From: an uncultured beta proteobacterium
Lineage (GTDB): Bacteria; Pseudomonadota; Gammaproteobacteria; Burkholderiales; Burkholderiaceae
DNA length: 33,648 nucleotides
Assembly (NCBI GenBank): GCA_903867305.1
Contig: CAIPQU010000060.1
Location: forward strand, 1-33,648
Reading direction: 5' to 3'
Below the pieces are notes generated by a model that was not told the origin of the DNA, searched no databases, and saw only the letters and a list, made by a program, of their open reading frames with translations. A program made the position numbers and the translations under genes. Each line of letters begins with the position of its first letter. Position 1 is the first letter of the stretch. Below, piece by piece: positions 31,778-33,648 of the stretch.

Positions 31778-33648
31778 TTAAGGATGAAGAATGCCTTGAC
31801 TCTTAATTTCATCCATTAATTCTTGATAAGAGAGCTCAATATAATTTACGTCATCGATGGTAATACTTCCACCATTTCTAAGGTTGCTATCAAAGGTTTT
31901 TAAGGTCTGCTCTAATCGTTCACCGCCCAATTGGCCTATGAGGCCTTTGAGTGTGTGAATAATTCCTTTTGCTTCAATGAAATTTTCCTCGTGAATACTT
32001 TCAAATAAATGATCAATAAATTTAGGCACCTCTTGAATCGAAGACTGCACGATATTTTTACTAAGTTGGACGTTTCCGCCAAGACGATCTAGCATTTTTT
32101 GATAGTTAAAAATTACCATGCTTTCATTTCCAATATTCGTGTTTTTTGAAACAACTTCTAGCACTTTATTTTTTAACAAAAACTTCTGAAATGCTCTATC
32201 AAGCTCCTGAATATCAATCGGCTTTGGTATAAATCCATCCATACCTTGATTTAAGAATTTTATACGATCAGTTTCAAATACATATGCTGTGACGGCAACA
32301 ATATTGACTCTTTTAAGATTTTTACTAGCCTCAATCCGACGAATTTCAGCAGTCGCTTCAAAACCATCCATCACTGGCATTCCGATATCCATGAAAATCA
32401 AATCAACATCGAGATGCTCTAAATACATATCAACTGCACGTTGTCCATTATCTGCTATCAATACATCAATCGATGGGGAGATCGTCTGAATCATTGAAGA
32501 AAGAACCAACTGATTCGTCAAATTATCTTCAACAATAAGAACTTTACCGGTATATTTCTGGTCTAGTTGATCATGGTTTAAATTTAATGATGTAATAGGA
32601 TCTTCCGTTCGAGAAGTCACTGAACCTTCGAAAACTTCTGTAGGCATTTGAATCCAGAAAGTTGATCCCTTTCCAAGTTCAGAATCAACACCATAACTCC
32701 CTCCCATGGCATCAAGTATGCTCGCAACGATAGATAAGCCCAAACCAGTTCCAGCTTGATCTGATTTTTTATCCTTACTGATTTGTGAAAAAGCTTTAAA
32801 TAAATACTGAAGATCATTTTTCTCAATTCCTAAACCGGTATCAATGACTTTAAACTCCAAAGTAGACTTCTTATTACCCGGTTGACTCAATTCTCGACCA
32901 ATAACTTTGACGTGACCATGATCAGTAAATTTAACTGCATTCAAAATCAAATTCGACAACATTTGTCGTAGTCTTAGTGGGTCAGCCAAATACAACTTCT
33001 CTTTAGAGCCCTGCCAGTCAAAACTGAGTTGAATATTTTTTCTGAAAGCTTGTTCAATATATAAATTTGTAGTGTCAGAAATAATTTCTTGAGGGTTGAT
33101 AACTACCATTGCGAACTCCATCTTACCAGCTTCAATTTTAGAAAAATCTAAAATATCATTTAATAATGTTTGCAATATTTTTCCGGAGTTAATAATCGTT
33201 TTTATATAATTATTTTTATCTTCTAAGGGCAAATTTTTATTTAACAATAACTGCGCCATGCCTAAGATACCGTTTAATGGGGTTCGTATTTCATGACTCA
33301 TCGTGGCAATGAATCTCGATTTAGCAATGTTTGCTCTTTCTGAAAGCTCAGATAATTCTTGAACTTTTTGGTATCCACTTTCTCTAATATTAATTGCCCG
33401 AATCAAATACCGCATACCCATGACAATGACCACCAAGGCACAAAAAATCATACCTATAATAAATTCTGTGGTTCTTTTCCAAGTAGCTAATACCTCAGTT
33501 AAAGGGACATTAATACCTGTAATTAATTGATATTTTTCTACCTTTCTTACTGCCGCTAATCTTGGCTCTGGCAAGCCATTAGACATTCTCGGAGTTTCAA
33601 TAAGAATCACAGCATTTGGTAGATTTCGATTATTAATTACTTCATAAA
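31778..33648 (-). CDS. Hybrid sensor histidine kinase with receiver and Hpt domains (5' partial)
   Basis: The frame stays open to the right edge, so the 622 residues seen lack the N-terminus. In order: the end of a periplasmic sensing domain, one membrane helix (about 61-84), then a HisKA domain with MSHEIRTPLNG (phospho-His near 118). The ATPase domain follows (LSNLILNAVKF, DTGLGIE, GTGLGLS), then a receiver domain with VEDNLTNQ, FMDIGMPVMDGFEAT (phospho-Asp near 420) and FIPKPID. Last is an Hpt domain with IIHTLKGLIGQLGG (His near 564). A GTG at 33610 is an internal codon, not the start. This unorthodox design needs an outside response regulator, which is not in the window. The stimulus is unknown. 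Confidence 0.9.
   Translation of the reverse strand, partial: YEVINNRNLPNAVILIETPRMSNGLPEPRLAAVRKVEKYQLITGINVPLTEVLATWKRTTEFIIGMIFCALVVIVMGMRYLIRAINIRESGYQKVQELSELSERANIAKSRFIATMSHEIRTPLNGILGMAQLLLNKNLPLEDKNNYIKTIINSGKILQTLLNDILDFSKIEAGKMEFAMVVINPQEIISDTTNLYIEQAFRKNIQLSFDWQGSKEKLYLADPLRLRQMLSNLILNAVKFTDHGHVKVIGRELSQPGNKKSTLEFKVIDTGLGIEKNDLQYLFKAFSQISKDKKSDQAGTGLGLSIVASILDAMGGSYGVDSELGKGSTFWIQMPTEVFEGSVTSRTEDPITSLNLNHDQLDQKYTGKVLIVEDNLTNQLVLSSMIQTISPSIDVLIADNGQRAVDMYLEHLDVDLIFMDIGMPVMDGFEATAEIRRIEASKNLKRVNIVAVTAYVFETDRIKFLNQGMDGFIPKPIDIQELDRAFQKFLLKNKVLEVVSKNTNIGNESMVIFNYQKMLDRLGGNVQLSKNIVQSSIQEVPKFIDHLFESIHEENFIEAKGIIHTLKGLIGQLGGERLEQTLKTFDSNLRNGGSITIDDVNYIELSYQELMDEIKSQGILHP

Noticed and set aside
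31757..31783. Short imperfect hairpin between the DHDPS-family gene and the sensor kinase, as a terminator
   Set aside because: The stem needs a bulge, is AT-rich and has no following T run.

Overview
The window looks like part of a Betaproteobacterium of the order Burkholderiales, most likely a low-GC freshwater lineage resembling Polynucleobacter. That placement is an inference. It rests on five Bug-type (TctC) periplasmic receptors, a Sox thiosulfate gene set, aromatic-catabolism enzymes, AT-rich DNA (about 40% GC by eye) and very tight packing. No tRNA, rRNA, CRISPR array, insertion sequence or phage gene was seen. No gene with a helix-turn-helix regulator was recognised.

Layout. (1) 1-2329: the end of a probable IorA-like [2Fe-2S] subunit and a complete IorB-like, Tat-exported molybdenum hydroxylase subunit. 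(2) 2370-4332, minus: soxX-soxY-soxZ-soxA, without soxB or soxCD; SoxY has an unusual C-terminal tail. (3) 4382-9116: a phosphate group made of a CYTH-CHAD protein, a PhoA-family alkaline phosphatase and a divergent lipoprotein phosphodiesterase of the NPP type. (4) 9210-12602: envelope and housekeeping genes (BON/OmpA protein, flavin reductase-like protein, Tim44-like protein, mtgA). (5) 12603-28131: a catabolic island holding five Bug receptors, each paired with enzymes. (6) 28376-31764: two small DUF proteins, a VOC protein, a cupin with an orphan ModA-like binding protein, and a DHDPS-family aldolase or hydratase. (7) 31778 to the right edge: a hybrid sensor kinase whose N-terminus lies outside the window.

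How the genes may work together. The catabolic island has four transcription blocks. The first is Bug1 plus an exported alpha/beta hydrolase. The second is a cytosolic BNR beta-propeller, a maleate-isomerase-like protein, Bug2 and a LigI-like lactonase, with an HpcH/HpaI aldolase convergent to it. The third is Bug3 plus an NAD-type isocitrate/isopropylmalate-family dehydrogenase. The fourth is Bug5, Rieske dioxygenase alpha and beta, a crotonase, Bug4, a UbiD decarboxylase and an unknown lipoprotein. A lactonase, cis-trans isomerase, aldolase, beta-decarboxylating dehydrogenase, ring dioxygenase and (de)carboxylase together suggest breakdown of aromatic or polycarboxylic acids captured by the Bug proteins. 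The substrates cannot be read from sequence. No TctA/TctB membrane parts, dioxygenase reductase or ferredoxin, UbiX or local regulator is present, so these must be supplied from elsewhere.

The strongest candidate for something undescribed is the propeller/isomerase/Bug/lactonase operon at 14695-18292. The second is the Sox set with the altered SoxY tail.
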